Position numbers and translations under genes: made by a program. From assembly GCF_000427905.1 (NCBI RefSeq), contig NZ_KE386604.1, positions 794,885 through 858,884 of the forward strand: a stretch of 64,000 nt of DNA, in the 5' to 3' direction. Position 1 is the first letter of the stretch; every line of letters starts with the position of its first letter. Positions 62,700 to 64,000 of this stretch are shown one piece after another. The notes beneath the pieces are model-generated. The model was not told the origin of the DNA. It ran no database searches and was given only the letters and a program-made list of their open reading frames with translations. Source of the DNA: Thermocrispum agreste DSM 44070 (lineage in GTDB: Bacteria > Actinomycetota > Actinomycetes > Mycobacteriales > Pseudonocardiaceae).

Positions 62700-63125
62700 T
62701 CAGCCGTTCAGCCGGTCCGCGACGTTGGTGCTTCGCCGCCGTTGCGTGGTGGTGGGCAGCAGGTCGTCGGTGTGCTCCTCGACCACGATCTCGTCCTCGG
62801 CCTGCTCGCCGTCCGCCTCGCCTGCGTTGTCCGAACCGTCGGCACCGCCGGCCTTCCCGGCCTGCTGACCGGGCGCAGGGATCTGCGTGGTCGGTGTCGA
62901 CTCGGCCAAGTAGTCCTCGTCCTGTTCGCGGATCTCCTCGTCGGTGAGGATCGTCGTCGCATCCGGATCCACCGTGGCCGCCTCGGCGCCGCGCACCACC
63001 TCGCGGGGGATCTGCTGGGTGCTGGCGGCGTCCATCGGAGAGATCGCGTTGTCCGGCGTGACGACGTACGCGCCCCGCTCCCGGGCCCGCTTGAGCAACG
63101 CCTCTGCCCTGGCGAGAGGGTCCAT
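62700..63125 (-). CDS. Acidic hypothetical protein
   Basis: 141 residues from ATG 63125, chosen over an upstream in-frame start because CAGGAGGT lies just before it. N-terminal 30 residues are basic and helical (MDPLARAEALLKRARERGAY), the middle has DATTILTDEEIREQDEDYLA, and the rest is Gly/Ala/Glu/Asp-rich and likely disordered, ending in basic TQRRRSTNVADRLNG. No family recognised. It is positioned between wbbL and the nucleotidyltransferase gene, divergent from the latter. The alternating basic and acidic parts suggest a protein-interaction or regulatory function. Confidence 0.75.
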   Translation of the reverse strand: MDPLARAEALLKRARERGAYVVTPDNAISPMDAASTQQIPREVVRGAEAATVDPDATTILTDEEIREQDEDYLAESTPTTQIPAPGQQAGKAGGADGSDNAGEADGEQAEDEIVVEEHTDDLLPTTTQRRRSTNVADRLNG

Positions 63126-63298
63126 CCCCGACCTCCTGCTCGACGGGCGCCCAGACGGTGAGGTGGTGCGCCCGTGCACCCCTCAAGAGTAGGCCGTCCA
63201 GGTGATCTCCGGCAGGGAAATCACGCCGTATCGGCCCACGTGTCGCCCATTTGGTGCTCGTGCAAACGTTGTGGAGCGATTGTGTCAGGATCGCTGGC

Positions 63299-64000
63299 AT
63301 GAGTGACCACCCCCCAGCCGCGCTCCAGGCGAAACCCGACCCCGGAGCGGATGCCGTGGTGCTGGTCGGCGGCAAAGGGACCAGGCTGCGGCCGCTGACG
63401 CTGTCCACACCGAAACCGATGCTGCCGACCGCGGGTGTGCCGTTCCTGTCCCACCTGCTGTCCCGGATTCGCGCGGCGGGCATCCGCCACGTGGTGCTGG
63501 GCACGTCCTACCAAGCCGACGTGTTCTCCGAGTACTTCGGGGACGGTTCGCGGCTGGGGCTGGAGCTGGAGTACGTGGTCGAATCCGAGCCGCTGGACAC
63601 CGCAGGTGCCATTCGCAACGTCGCGCACCTGCTGCGGGCCGACGACGTCCTGGTGTTCAACGGCGACATCCTCTCCGCCGCTAGCCCGCTGGATCTGCTG
63701 GCCACGCACCGCGACACCGGCGCGGACGTCACGCTGCACCTGGTCAAGGTGGACGACCCGAGTCGGTTCGGCTCCGTTCCGACCGACGCAGACGGCCGGG
63801 TGACCGCGTTCTTGGAGAAGACACCCAACCCGCCGACCGATCAGGTCAACGCCGGGTGCTACGTGTTCCGCCGGTCCGTCATCGACGAGATCCCGGCCGG
63901 GCGGCCGGTGTCGGTGGAGCGGGAGACGTTTCCGCAGCTGCTGGCCGCCGGACGGCACCTGCATGCCCACGTGGATTCGTCGTACTGGCTCGACGTCGGC
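63299..64000 (+). CDS. NDP-sugar (mannose-1-phosphate guanylyl) transferase, 3' end beyond the window
   Basis: 234 codons are visible, ATG at 63299 after a CAGGAT box by 7 nt. Nucleotidyltransferase N-terminal domain: DAVVLVGGKGTRLRPLTLST (G-x-G-T-R-x-R-P-L-T nucleotide loop), KPMLPTAGVPFLSHLLSRIR, DTAGAIRNVAHLLRADDVLV, FNGDILSAASPLDLLA (metal Asp), and VNAGCYVFRRSVIDEIP. It most resembles Rv3264c (ManB/ManC), which makes GDP-mannose from mannose 1-phosphate and GTP; a glucose-1-phosphate thymidylyltransferase-like role is less likely but not excluded with the 3' part missing. In M. tuberculosis the gene follows wbbL, as here. Confidence 0.88.
   Translation, partial: MSDHPPAALQAKPDPGADAVVLVGGKGTRLRPLTLSTPKPMLPTAGVPFLSHLLSRIRAAGIRHVVLGTSYQADVFSEYFGDGSRLGLELEYVVESEPLDTAGAIRNVAHLLRADDVLVFNGDILSAASPLDLLATHRDTGADVTLHLVKVDDPSRFGSVPTDADGRVTAFLEKTPNPPTDQVNAGCYVFRRSVIDEIPAGRPVSVERETFPQLLAAGRHLHAHVDSSYWLDVG

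Overview
The window looks like chromosome of a high-GC actinomycete, most likely a Pseudonocardiales (Pseudonocardiaceae-type) organism. Reasons: very high GC at third codon positions, many GTG starts, many ATGA/GTGA stop-start overlaps, type VII secretion accessory families, DUF3558 and DUF1707 proteins, and a long stretch whose gene content matches the region around Rv3264c-Rv3306c of Mycobacterium tuberculosis (manB, wbbL, rmlD, LCP, TIGR03089, fadE25, purE, purK, gtrA, PH-domain protein, birA, accD5, accE5, maf, accA3, glpD, lpdA, amidohydrolase). No rRNA, tRNA, CRISPR array, insertion sequence or phage gene was seen.

Layout. 1-3.6 kb: a minus-strand type VII secretion accessory operon (small soluble protein, DUF3558 lipoprotein, WXG/PPE-like Gly-rich protein, EspG-like protein broken by a frameshift, an unknown partial gene). 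4.3-8.4 kb: a Ser/Thr kinase, then an ABA4-like membrane protein and a second membrane protein, divergent from a MerR regulator over two tandem dyads. 8.4-13.5 kb: mutA-mutB-meaB (methylmalonyl-CoA mutase and its G-protein chaperone). 13.5-21.4 kb: M20 amidohydrolase, gamma-glutamylcyclotransferase-like protein, LpdA-type flavoprotein, lipoprotein, glpD, GNAT and DUF1707 proteins. 21.5-31.9 kb: acyl-CoA carboxylase genes accA3, accE5 and accD5 with birA, maf, a dicarboxylate symporter, a PH-domain membrane protein and HMG-CoA lyase. 32.6-36.1 kb: a YbaB-like protein, a WXG100-like protein, a 792-residue polymorphic toxin ending in a TNT (NAD-glycohydrolase) domain, and a small putative immunity protein. 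36.2-39.5 kb: hisN-like phosphatase, an OmpR/HK two-component pair, GtrA. 39.7-48.8 kb: a sigma factor fused to a zinc-binding anti-sigma module and a large extracellular part, a degenerate GGDEF-like protein, a GT87 mannosyltransferase, purK-purE, a serine beta-lactamase-like hydrolase and an acyl-CoA dehydrogenase. 48.9-64 kb: a cell-envelope polysaccharide region with TIGR03089, LCP ligase, rmlB-rmlD, six glycosyltransferase genes including a GT2-GT4 fusion and wbbL, a secreted repeat protein and a nucleotidyltransferase running off the right edge.

How the genes work together. AccA3/AccD5/AccE5 (biotinylated by BirA) would carboxylate propionyl-CoA to methylmalonyl-CoA, and MutAB with MeaB would convert that to succinyl-CoA; HMG-CoA lyase and the acyl-CoA dehydrogenase feed the same acyl-CoA pool. 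RmlB/RmlD make dTDP-rhamnose, WbbL would put rhamnose on the lipid-linked GlcNAc that starts the arabinogalactan linker, and LCP proteins attach the finished polymer to peptidoglycan.

The most notable items are the TNT toxin/immunity cassette; a 189-bp tandem duplication spanning the convergent 3' ends of rmlD and a glycosyltransferase gene, with weaker similar 'echoes' behind glpD and the beta-lactamase-like gene; an 87-bp-period repeat upstream of accE5; the paired MerR dyads; a perfect palindrome in front of fadE; and many start codons lying 6-8 nt behind a TANNNT box, as expected for leaderless transcripts.
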